Source: Rhodospirillales bacterium (lineage in GTDB: Bacteria > Pseudomonadota > Alphaproteobacteria > Geminicoccales > Geminicoccaceae). Taken from it: a stretch of 6,355 nt of DNA. Below, piece after piece: positions 1 through 5,314 of this stretch. The notes beneath the pieces were generated by a model. That model saw nothing but the letters and a program-made list of their open reading frames with translations. It searched no databases and was not told the DNA's origin. The DNA lies in contig SLRI01000586.1 in NCBI GenBank assembly GCA_007131045.1, forward strand, positions 1 through 6,355, in the 5' to 3' direction. Position 1 is the stretch's first letter; each line of letters opens with the position of its first letter. The position numbers and the translations under genes are program-made.

Positions 1-478
1 CGGGCTCGGCGGCGGGCCGGACGCTCGGCGACTCACGTTCCGCACCCTCGGGTTCGGCCGTCGCCGCCCCGTCGTCGGCCGGGCTCTTCGCCGTCGACTT
101 GGGGGCGGCGATCGACTTGGAGGCGGCCGTTTTCGACTTGACGTTGGACGCTTTCGCCAAAGCCGGCTTCGGCTTCGACTTCTTCATCTTTTCGTCCATG
201 TCGAAGGCACGGTCGAACTCGTCCTCGGGGTCGACCATGTCCTTGATCGACTGCTTGACGTCGAAGCGGCCGGCCTTGTCGATGCTCTTCTTGATCTCGT
301 CGAGTTCGGCCTCGCGCGCCATGTCGTCGAGCGAGCGCTGGAAGTCACGCGCCAGCGCCCGCGCCTTGCCGGTCCACTGGCCGACCGTGCGCGCCACCTT
401 GGGCAGGTCCTTGGGGCCGATGACGATGAGCGCCACCAGCATGATGATGGCCATTTCGGCCCAGCCGAGATCGAACAT
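1..478 (-). CDS. tatB: Twin-arginine translocase subunit TatB (3' end outside window)
   Basis: Inner-membrane subunit that with TatC forms the receptor for twin-arginine signal peptides. Read directly from the minus strand: ATG at 478-476 opens a frame with no stop down to base 1, giving 159 visible residues. The N-terminus MFDLGWAEMAIIMLVALIVI places the conserved glutamate at position 8 inside the single membrane helix (about 2-20). The hinge GPKDLPKV follows at 21-28, then an amphipathic helix (ARTVGQWTGKARALARDFQR) and a charged helical region to about 97. From about 98 the sequence becomes Lys/Ala/Ser/Pro-rich with repeated short KS, PKS and AKS units, and looks disordered. GAGAGG (486-481) lies close to the ATG, only 2 bases away, an unusually short gap. 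The gene lies 37 bases after tatA, and tatC is expected beyond the window. The identity is secure; the length and C-terminus cannot be judged here. Confidence 0.95.
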   Translation of the reverse strand, partial: MFDLGWAEMAIIMLVALIVIGPKDLPKVARTVGQWTGKARALARDFQRSLDDMAREAELDEIKKSIDKAGRFDVKQSIKDMVDPEDEFDRAFDMDEKMKKSKPKPALAKASNVKSKTAASKSIAAPKSTAKSPADDGAATAEPEGAERESPSVRPAAEP

Positions 479-515
479 GGCCTCTCGTCACTCCAGCGCC
501 GGCGAGCGGCGCAAC

Positions 516-755
516 TCAGCTCTTCGCCGCCTCGTCCTTGACCGGGCTCGGCCGCTCGATCGTCACCTCGCTGTCGCTGGTGTTCTCGGCAAGCGACTTG
601 GTCGACTTTTCGTCTTCCTCGTCGTCCTTGATACCCTTCTTGAAGTTCTTCACCCCGGCAGCGACGTCGCCCATCACCTTGGGCAGCTTGCCGGCGCCGA
701 ACAGGATCAGCACGATCACGAGGATCAGAACGACCTGCCAGATACCGATGCTCAT
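516..755 (-). CDS. tatA: Twin-arginine translocase subunit TatA
   Basis: Small inner-membrane protein that oligomerises to form the passage for folded proteins with twin-arginine signals, recruited by the TatBC receptor. 79 residues. The N-terminal membrane helix is about 4-20 (IWQVVLILVIVLILF), with polar Q7 near its periplasmic end. It is followed by the hinge FGAGKLP (19-25) and an amphipathic helix (KVMGDVAAGVKNFKKGI, 26-42), then an acidic, charged tail ending EAAKS. Length and motifs are typical. The start ATG at 755 has a strong GAGAGGG ribosome-binding site (769-763) with 7-base spacing. The longer open frame to 1058 has no Tat-like sequence and overlaps scpB, so it was discarded. The absence of the TatB-type GPKDLP hinge and glutamate at 8 distinguishes it from the next gene. 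tatB begins 37 bases downstream. Confidence 0.96.
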   Translation of the reverse strand: MSIGIWQVVLILVIVLILFGAGKLPKVMGDVAAGVKNFKKGIKDDEEDEKSTKSLAENTSDSEVTIERPSPVKDEAAKS

Positions 756-762
756 CAGATAA

Positions 763-769
763 CCCTCTC
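763..769 (-). promoter_or_regulatory. Ribosome-binding site of tatA
   Basis: On the minus strand GAGAGGG (769-763) lies 7 bases before the ATG at 755. It fixes the tatA start far inside the longer open frame, and is stronger than the ribosome-binding sites of the coupled genes upstream, consistent with independent initiation of tatA. Confidence 0.75.
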
Positions 770-826
770 GATGCTGCGAGCCGTCCCCGTCTCCAGGCAC
801 GGTCGCTCCGCAGATGTCGGCTGAGT

Positions 827-848
827 GTGGCAAAAAAGGCTTTGCCAC
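827..848 (-). other. Perfect 8-bp inverted repeat (hairpin) just after scpB
   Basis: The arms GTGGCAAA (827-834) and TTTGCCAC (841-848) are exactly complementary, with a 6-base loop (835-840). On the minus-strand transcript the hairpin starts 4 bases after the scpB stop codon. There is no U-run after the stem (the run of six T lies in the loop and 3' arm), so it does not match a standard Rho-independent terminator. It could act as a weak terminator, an RNA-processing or 3'-protecting stem between scpB and tatA, or a protein-binding site. It is the only clear structured element in the intergenic DNA of the window. Function is unproven. Confidence 0.6.
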
Positions 849-852
849 GCAA

Positions 853-1554
853 TCACGACCCGGACGGCGGCTCCCCGCTCCGATCGTCGTCGGTCGGCGG
901 CTGCAGGTCGTCCGCCGGGCCCTTCGGACCCGCGTCCTGCCGCTCACTTCTGGCAGCGTCACCCGACCCGGTCGAGCGAAACAACCCCGCTGCCTCCAAT
1001 TCGTCGAGCCGGGGCAGGTCGTCAAGGGCGGCGAGCGCGAACTGATCGAGAAACGCACTCGTGGTGACCCAGGTGACCGGCCGGCCCGGCACCTCCCGCC
1101 TGCCCTTGGGCGCCACCCAGCCGGCCTCGACCAGCTGATCGAGAGTTCCCTTGGCGACCGGCACCCCCCTTACCGCCTCGATCTCGGCCCGGGTCACCGG
1201 CTGCTGGTAGGCGATGATCGCCAGCGTCTCCATCGCCGCCTTGGACAGCCGCCGCCGCCTGGCCTCCGTCCGCTCCAGATGCGGCGTCACCTCGGGCGCG
1301 GTGCGAAACGCCCAGCGGCGGCCGTGCCGCTCCAGCCGGATGCCGCGCCCGGCATAGTCCAGCCGCAACTCGTCGAGCACGTCGCGCACCGGCCTGCCGT
1401 CCGTGACGTGGGCCTGCAGCACCGCCTCGTCCAGGGGCTCGGCCGACTGAAAGAGCAGCGCCTCGATCACCAGCCGGCTCTCGATCGTCTCGAGCGGCGT
1501 CGCCGACATTTCGGTGTCCGCTGTCTCGCTGTCCGTTGTCTCGGGCTCGCTCAT
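853..1554 (-). CDS. scpB: Segregation and condensation protein B
   Basis: Winged-helix (kite) subunit that dimerises and binds the middle of ScpA in the SMC-ScpAB condensin. 233 residues from ATG 1554. Two tandem winged-helix domains: the first about 23-95 (ESRLVIEALLFQSAEPL), the second about 103-180, with the family block LSKAAMETLAIIAYQQPVT (103-121), IEAVRGV (125-131), and GRREVPGRPVTWVTTSAFL (151-169). Residues 1-20 are Thr/Ser/Glu-rich, and the last 40 or so are a hydrophilic Gly/Pro/Asp-rich tail; both look disordered. An upstream in-frame extension to 1716 is only a shadow of scpA. ATG 1554 overlaps the scpA TGA (ATGA). Met16 (1509) is a possible alternative start but has no better ribosome-binding site. 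After the stop there is a 97-base gap with an inverted repeat before tatA. The assignment is secure because of the domain signature and scpA pairing. Confidence 0.95.
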   Translation of the reverse strand: MSEPETTDSETADTEMSATPLETIESRLVIEALLFQSAEPLDEAVLQAHVTDGRPVRDVLDELRLDYAGRGIRLERHGRRWAFRTAPEVTPHLERTEARRRRLSKAAMETLAIIAYQQPVTRAEIEAVRGVPVAKGTLDQLVEAGWVAPKGRREVPGRPVTWVTTSAFLDQFALAALDDLPRLDELEAAGLFRSTGSGDAARSERQDAGPKGPADDLQPPTDDDRSGEPPSGS

Positions 1555-2282
1555 CGCCGCCTGATCCGAATGGGGCCGAAGGGCCGCTGCTGCTCGAGGT
1601 CGATGGTGCCGCGCTTGGTCAGCTCGAGGCTGGCGACCAGGGAAGCGGCCATCGCCGAGCGATCGAGAAAGGCGTCGTCGAGGCCGGGCGGCAGGAAGCT
1701 CGCGAGCTCCTGCCAATCGCGCCCGGCGAGCAGCCGGGAGAGCCGGTCGAGGGCAGCCTCCACGCTCATCGCTCGTCGCGGCACGAGGCGGATGCTCTGC
1801 TGGCGCTGGCGGCCCATGATCCGGGCGTAGGCCTCGAGCAGCCCGCCGAGATCGGCCCGCCAGTGATCGTCGTGGCGCACCGGCGCCTCCTCGGGGCTGC
1901 CGCGGACGAGGCGGGCGACACCGAGTTGCGGCCGCTCCTCCAGCCAGAGGACCGCGTTGCGGATCGCATCGAGCTTGCGTAGCCGCAGCGCCAGGGCCAG
2001 GGCCAGCCCCTCGGGGTCCTCCTCCAGGCGCTCCTCGGCGGGCAACAGCAGCTGCGACTTGAGCAGGCAGAGCCAGGCCGCCATGACGAGGTATTCGGCC
2101 GCCAGCGTCAGCTCGCGGGACCGGGCGTCATCCAGATAGGCCAGATACTGCTCGACCAGGGCGAGGATCGAGATCCGGGCGAGATCGACCTTCTGTGCCC
2201 GGGCCAGATCGAGCAGCAGGTCCAACGGTCCCTCGAAGCCGTCGAGATCGACGACGAAGGTGGTATCGCTCGCCGCCTGCAT
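1551..2282 (-). CDS. scpA: Segregation and condensation protein A (kleisin)
   Basis: Kleisin subunit of the bacterial condensin SMC-ScpAB, which bridges the SMC heads and helps organise and segregate the chromosome. 243 residues, slightly short of the usual 250-270. The N-terminal hallmark FEGPLDLLL is at 16-24, followed by ARAQKVDLARISI (28-40), the N-terminal SMC-neck-binding helical region. AAEYLVMAAWLCLLKSQLLLP (61-81) in its parts AAEYLVMA and LKSQLLLP is also characteristic. The C-terminal winged-helix region runs from about 197, with ASLELTKRGTIDLEQQRPFGPI partly visible as LELTKRG and RPFGPI, and ends in basic IRIRRR. Start ATG at 2282, 7 bases after the protease stop; a GGTAGGGCG stretch spanning that stop may serve as ribosome-binding site. 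The TGA stop shares ATGA with the scpB start, so the two subunits are translationally coupled, as expected for partners made in fixed proportion. Confidence 0.95.
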   Translation of the reverse strand: MQAASDTTFVVDLDGFEGPLDLLLDLARAQKVDLARISILALVEQYLAYLDDARSRELTLAAEYLVMAAWLCLLKSQLLLPAEERLEEDPEGLALALALRLRKLDAIRNAVLWLEERPQLGVARLVRGSPEEAPVRHDDHWRADLGGLLEAYARIMGRQRQQSIRLVPRRAMSVEAALDRLSRLLAGRDWQELASFLPPGLDDAFLDRSAMAASLVASLELTKRGTIDLEQQRPFGPIRIRRR

Positions 2283-2289
2283 CCGCGCC

Positions 2290-2976
2290 CTACCAGCCGG
2301 CCAGGAGCAGGACCAGCGAATGGACCGACTGCACCATGGGAAAGAGCACGGCGGCCAGCGGATTGAAGGCGATGCCGACCTCGCGGGCCAAGAGCGGCAG
2401 GACGAAGACCACGCCCAGGAGGATGAACAGGCCGTAGGGCTCGGTCCTGGCGAACCGCCGCGCCAGCGGCAGCGGCAACAGGCCGGTCAGCACCCGCCCG
2501 CCGTCGAGCGGCAGGAGCGGCAGCATGTTGAAACAGGCGAGCACGACGTTGATCAGGAGCGCGTTGTCGAGATTCTGCCAGATCCAATTCGCCACTTCGC
2601 CCTCGCGCCCGACGAAGAGATGCATGACCAGGGCGGCGCCGAGGGCCAGGGCGATGTTGATGGCAGGGCCGGCCAATGCCACGAAGATCATGTCGCGCTT
2701 GGGGTTGCCCAGCCGGTGGAAGGCCACGGGCACGGGCTTGGCCCAGCCGAAGAGGAAGGGGGCGCCGACGACCAGGAGCATGCCCGGCAGGATCAACGTG
2801 CCGAAGGGATCGACGTGGCGGACCGGATTGAAGCTCAGCCGGCCCATCGACTTGGCGGTATCGTCGCCGAGCTTCCAGGCGGCCCAGGCGTGCGCCGCCT
2901 CGTGCAGCGTGATCGCGAAGACCACCGGCAGGAACCAGACCGAAAGCGTGTGGCCGAAAGCAGCTAGATCAAACAC
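2290..2976 (-). CDS. Site-2 protease family (M50) membrane metalloprotease
   Basis: Integral membrane zinc protease of the S2P/M50 superfamily, 228 residues. Catalytic features: H25-E-A-A-H29 (HExxH) inside the first hydrophobic segment, and a second motif NMLPLLPLDGGR at 150-161, whose D158 is the expected third zinc ligand. Also present are NPVRHVDPFGT (50-60), WAKPVPV (79-85) and AGPAIN (102-107), all typical of the small PDZ-less S2P group that includes Bacillus YwhC-type proteins. Hydrophobic segments fall near 11-30, 58-78, 96-121, 136-156, 180-197 and 206-226. The start is GTG at 2976-2974: the in-frame codons just upstream are CGG and then TAA, so no longer form exists. It overlaps nagZ by 8 bases (GTGTTTGA) and ends 7 bases before scpA, so it is embedded in the operon. 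The substrate is unknown; small S2Ps of this group are mostly uncharacterised, and no anti-sigma factor is visible nearby. Confidence 0.93.
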   Translation of the reverse strand: MFDLAAFGHTLSVWFLPVVFAITLHEAAHAWAAWKLGDDTAKSMGRLSFNPVRHVDPFGTLILPGMLLVVGAPFLFGWAKPVPVAFHRLGNPKRDMIFVALAGPAINIALALGAALVMHLFVGREGEVANWIWQNLDNALLINVVLACFNMLPLLPLDGGRVLTGLLPLPLARRFARTEPYGLFILLGVVFVLPLLAREVGIAFNPLAAVLFPMVQSVHSLVLLLAGW

Positions 2977-4009
2977 CCGTTACCCCGTGGCCGAGGCGCA
3001 TCTCGAGCTCGGCCAGCACCTCCTCGGCGACGACTTCGGGCACCACCCGCGCCGGTGCCAGGGCCTCGAGGCGTGCCGTGGTCGCGGCATCCAGTGCCGG
3101 CACGGTCGCCAGCACCGCTTCGAGCTCGTCGAACTCGCCGTTGCAGTGCAGCGCCAGGTCGCAGCCGGCCTCGAGCGAGGCCCGGGCCCGCGTCTCGATC
3201 GACCCGGCCAGCGCCTGCATGCTGAGATCGTCGCTGAGAAGCAAGCCCCGAAAGCCGATGGTCTCGCGAATGACCGTCGCGATGACGCTCGGCGATTGGG
3301 TTGCCGGGCGCTCCGGATCGATCGCCTCGAAGACGATGTGGGCGGTCATGCCGAGGATGCGTTCGGCGAGTGGTGCTGCCGCCAGCGCCCTGAAGGTGCG
3401 AAAGTCGCTGCGCTCGAGTTCGGCCCGCTCGGCGGTGACCCTGGGCAGGTCGAGATGGCTGTCGACGGTCGCCCGCCCGTGCCCCGGCAGATGCTTGATC
3501 ACCGGCACCACGCCGTGGTCGAGCAGTGTCTGGGCATAGACCAGGCCGAGATCGGCGACCAGCGCCGGGCTCGCTGCGAAGGCCCGATCACCGATCGCCG
3601 CCGTCGTCTCCGGCCGCAGCAGATCGAGGCAGGGGGCGCAGACGACGTCGAGGCCGCAAGCGGTCAGCATGGCGGCAATGGCCGTCGCGTGCAGCCGCGC
3701 CGCCTCGCGGCCGAGCGCCGGGTCCAGTTCGGCCAGTTCGCCGATGCGGCGCAGCGCCGGCGCGGCCGGCCACTGCGGTGCTGCGAGCCGCTGCACACGC
3801 CCGCCCTCCTGGTCGACCAGGATAGGCACCCAGCGCTCGGGGAACAGCGCCTTCAGCTCGGCGGTCAGGGCGCGCAGCTGGGCAGGTGCCGCGCAGTTGC
3901 GCTTGAACAGGATGAAGCCCGCCGGCGGTGCCCGCTCGAAAAGGGCCCGCTCCTCGGCTGCGAGCGTGGTCCCGGCGATGCCGACGACGGCGGCGCGTGG
4001 ACGGCTCAA
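2969..4009 (-). CDS. nagZ: Beta-N-acetylhexosaminidase NagZ (GH3), TTG start
   Basis: Cytoplasmic glycoside hydrolase family 3 enzyme that removes N-acetylglucosamine from GlcNAc-1,6-anhydroMurNAc peptides during peptidoglycan recycling. In many Gram-negatives it thereby makes the signals that control AmpC beta-lactamase. Starting at TTG 4009 gives 346 residues, close to the family norm. Motifs: LVDQEGGRV at 64-72; KHLPGHG at 172-178; the D183-S-H185 pair, matching the Asp-His general acid/base loop of NagZ; and LLSDDLSM at 257-264, with D260 as the expected nucleophile. The frame is open further upstream to 4201, but those codons overlap the SPOR domain and encode an Arg/Ala-rich shadow; homology-like sequence begins with SRPRAAVVGIAG. 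No ATG or GTG lies near, and TTG overlaps the preceding stop as TTGA, so translational coupling fits. The stop TGA at 2971-2969 overlaps the next gene by 8 bases. All catalytic motifs are intact. Confidence 0.95.
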   Translation of the reverse strand: MSRPRAAVVGIAGTTLAAEERALFERAPPAGFILFKRNCAAPAQLRALTAELKALFPERWVPILVDQEGGRVQRLAAPQWPAAPALRRIGELAELDPALGREAARLHATAIAAMLTACGLDVVCAPCLDLLRPETTAAIGDRAFAASPALVADLGLVYAQTLLDHGVVPVIKHLPGHGRATVDSHLDLPRVTAERAELERSDFRTFRALAAAPLAERILGMTAHIVFEAIDPERPATQSPSVIATVIRETIGFRGLLLSDDLSMQALAGSIETRARASLEAGCDLALHCNGEFDELEAVLATVPALDAATTARLEALAPARVVPEVVAEEVLAELEMRLGHGVTGV

Positions 4010-5274
4010 GAGGTGGGGGCCACCACGAAGCAATCGACACCCTGCGATTGCAGCGCCTCGCACACCGCACTGGCGCCGGAGCGATCGGCGAACGGGCCGG
4101 CATGGAGCCGGTAGAACGTGCCGCCGCCGATCTCGGCCCGCTGCACCTGGCTGCGCAACGGCCCGAGCGCCGTCGGGAAGCGCTGCTGCAGCCCGCTCCA
4201 AGCCCCGGCCGCGGCATCTTGGTCGCGCACCGCGAGCAATTGCACGCGGAAGGCGCCGTTGAAGGTGGGGGCCAAGGCCGGGCTCGGCAGCGCCGCCACC
4301 GTCGTCTCGGGCGGGGTGGTCTGGCGCGGGGTGGTCTGGCGCGGGGTGGTGTCGCGCGGGGCAGGGGGGGCGGCAGCGGTCGTCGATGCTGCTGCCGGTG
4401 CCGTCGTGGTGGTCGCGGGTGCCGGCGTCGGTGCGGTTGCCGTGGTGGTCGCTGCTGTCGCCGGCGCCTCGGTCGCTCCCGTCACAACCGGACTGGTCGC
4501 CTCGGCCATCAGCGCCTCGGGCTCGGCCGCCAGCGCCTCCGGCTCGGCCGCCAGCGCCTCGGGCAATGCCATGCCGTCGTCCGGCAGCGGCAAGCCGTCG
4601 TCCTCAGCAAAGGGCCCGGCAGCCGGCTCGATCGCGGCCAGGTCCTCCGGCCCCTCGATGATCTCGGCGAGCAGCGTGTCGAGGGTGTCGGTGGCGGTCG
4701 CCGTGCCGGCGGCATCGTCGGCTTCGGCGGTGGCCAGAGCCGGGACCGCGAGCGGCGCGACGACCAGCGTCTCACCCTCGCCGCCGAACGCCGACTCCTC
4801 GGCAGCGACACTCGACTCGGCCTCGAGACCGGCCTCGACTGCCAGGATTTCCGGGATCACGTCGGCGCTCGACCGGGGTGCAGCCGCCTCGCGCGGCACG
4901 ATCCGCTCGACCCGAACCGGGCTCTCCGGCTCGTCGAGGGCCTGGACCACGGCGGATTCGGCGTTGACCACCGGCAGCCCGCCGCGCTCGTCCGGCTCGC
5001 GCTTGAGCTCGCCCGCATCGGCGCGGATCAGCGGCGGCACGGTGTCGCCGCCCGGCATCAGGTCCTGGTACGCGAACCACACCACGGCCGAGAAGAGGGC
5101 CAGAACCACGACGACCATGGCGCCGAGCAGGTAGCGACGCAGGCCGCGGCGGCTGCGGGCCGCGCCGTGCCCCCGCTTGACCGAGCCGACCGGCGTCGGC
5201 CGACGCAGATCGGCGACATCGAGATCCCGCTCGACTGGATGATCTGGCGATCGCACGGTGCCGCTTCCTTTCAT
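4006..5274 (-). CDS. Membrane-anchored SPOR-domain protein
   Basis: Predicted bitopic inner-membrane protein, 422 residues from the ATG at 5274. Residues 1-47 are basic and cytoplasmic (RSRRGLRRY just before the membrane). One hydrophobic helix spans about 48-69. Residues 72-338 form a long periplasmic linker rich in Ala, Glu, Pro and Thr. The SPOR domain covers about 341-419, opening with FRVQLLAVRD and containing YRLHAGPF, the typical second half of the fold. SPOR domains bind peptidoglycan glycan strands stripped of stem peptides, usually at the division septum, so a division or septal-wall role is inferred. The linker holds a 7-residue repeat (239-258, EALAAEP type) and a TTPRQ repeat (309-319). 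A GTG at codon 7 (5256) has a much better Shine-Dalgarno than the ATG and may be the true start. The stop codon overlaps the nagZ start. The topology resembles DedD/FtsN-type proteins, but the sequence does not justify a specific name. Confidence 0.93.
   Translation of the reverse strand: MKGSGTVRSPDHPVERDLDVADLRRPTPVGSVKRGHGAARSRRGLRRYLLGAMVVVVLALFSAVVWFAYQDLMPGGDTVPPLIRADAGELKREPDERGGLPVVNAESAVVQALDEPESPVRVERIVPREAAAPRSSADVIPEILAVEAGLEAESSVAAEESAFGGEGETLVVAPLAVPALATAEADDAAGTATATDTLDTLLAEIIEGPEDLAAIEPAAGPFAEDDGLPLPDDGMALPEALAAEPEALAAEPEALMAEATSPVVTGATEAPATAATTTATAPTPAPATTTTAPAAASTTAAAPPAPRDTTPRQTTPRQTTPPETTVAALPSPALAPTFNGAFRVQLLAVRDQDAAAGAWSGLQQRFPTALGPLRSQVQRAEIGGGTFYRLHAGPFADRSGASAVCEALQSQGVDCFVVAPTS
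4306..4365 (-). repeat. Degenerate 15-bp tandem repeats encoding TTPRQ units
   Basis: Two identical 15-base units (4321-4335 and 4336-4350, plus strand CTGGCGCGGGGTGGT) are flanked by degenerate copies at 4306-4320 and 4351-4365. On the minus strand they encode DTTPRQTTPRQTTPPETT at about residues 308-325, just before the SPOR domain. They are in frame, proline- and threonine-rich, and probably part of an extended, flexible spacer. Confidence 0.85.
4504..4566 (-). repeat. Three tandem 21-bp in-frame repeats in the SPOR linker
   Basis: Units at 4504-4524, 4525-4545 and 4546-4566 (plus strand GGCCRYCAGCGCCTCSGGCW-like) differ at only a few bases. They encode successive heptapeptides of the EALAAEP type on the minus strand (residues about 237-257). 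The 21-base unit preserves reading frame, so copy number could change without disrupting the SPOR domain downstream. Likely a flexible acidic and alanine-rich spacer in the periplasm. Confidence 0.85.
5264..5271 (-). promoter_or_regulatory. Shine-Dalgarno favouring a GTG start for the SPOR gene
   Basis: On the minus strand AAAGGAAG runs from 5271 to 5264, followed by 7 bases and then GTG at 5256-5254. This is near-ideal spacing and sequence. The ATG at 5274 has only a weak GAGACAG stretch directly before it. The motif lies inside the first codons of the ATG-started version, so initiation at GTG would give a protein six residues shorter (MRSPDHPVERD). The choice does not affect the domain content. 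Confidence 0.5.
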
Positions 5275-5314
5275 CTGTCTCGGCCGAACGCATCGACCGG
5301 TCCCGGGCTTGATT
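5275..5314. other. argS-SPOR intergenic gap (40 bases)
   Basis: Holds the abutting short palindromes CCCGGG and GACCGGTC, but no stem-loop followed by a T-run and no convincing promoter boxes on the minus strand. The gap is short enough that transcription probably continues from argS into the SPOR gene; a separate promoter inside the argS 3' end cannot be excluded. Confidence 0.5.

Noticed and set aside
99..824. 241-codon plus-strand frame and a 222-codon minus-strand frame (184-852) over tatA/tatB
   Set aside because: Both are out of frame with TatA and TatB, which have textbook membrane helices, hinges and ribosome-binding sites. The TatB frame itself has no stop in the window, so it is easily missed in a list of closed frames.
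827..848. Rho-independent terminator after scpB
   Set aside because: The stem is real but no T-run follows it on the minus strand; the T-run sits within the loop and 3' arm. I recorded it as a hairpin of unknown function instead.
756..1058. N-terminal extension of tatA up to 1058
   Set aside because: The extra codons overlap scpB and show no membrane or Tat-like sequence; the strong ribosome-binding site at 769-763 supports ATG 755.
814..1830. 338-codon open frame on the plus strand
   Set aside because: Antisense to scpB and the scpA 3' end; the composition is Arg/Pro/Leu-biased with no motif, whereas the minus-strand frames carry clear family signatures.
2525..4114. 529-codon open frame on the plus strand
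   Set aside because: It lies antisense to the S2P and nagZ genes, both with intact catalytic motifs, and its translation is rich in Arg, Gly, Gln and His with no recognisable domain. Long antisense frames are expected in DNA this GC-rich.
5284..5305. Adjacent palindromes CCCGGG and GACCGGTC upstream of the SPOR gene as an operator
   Set aside because: Short GC palindromes are frequent by chance in DNA of this composition, and neither repeats elsewhere at a meaningful position.
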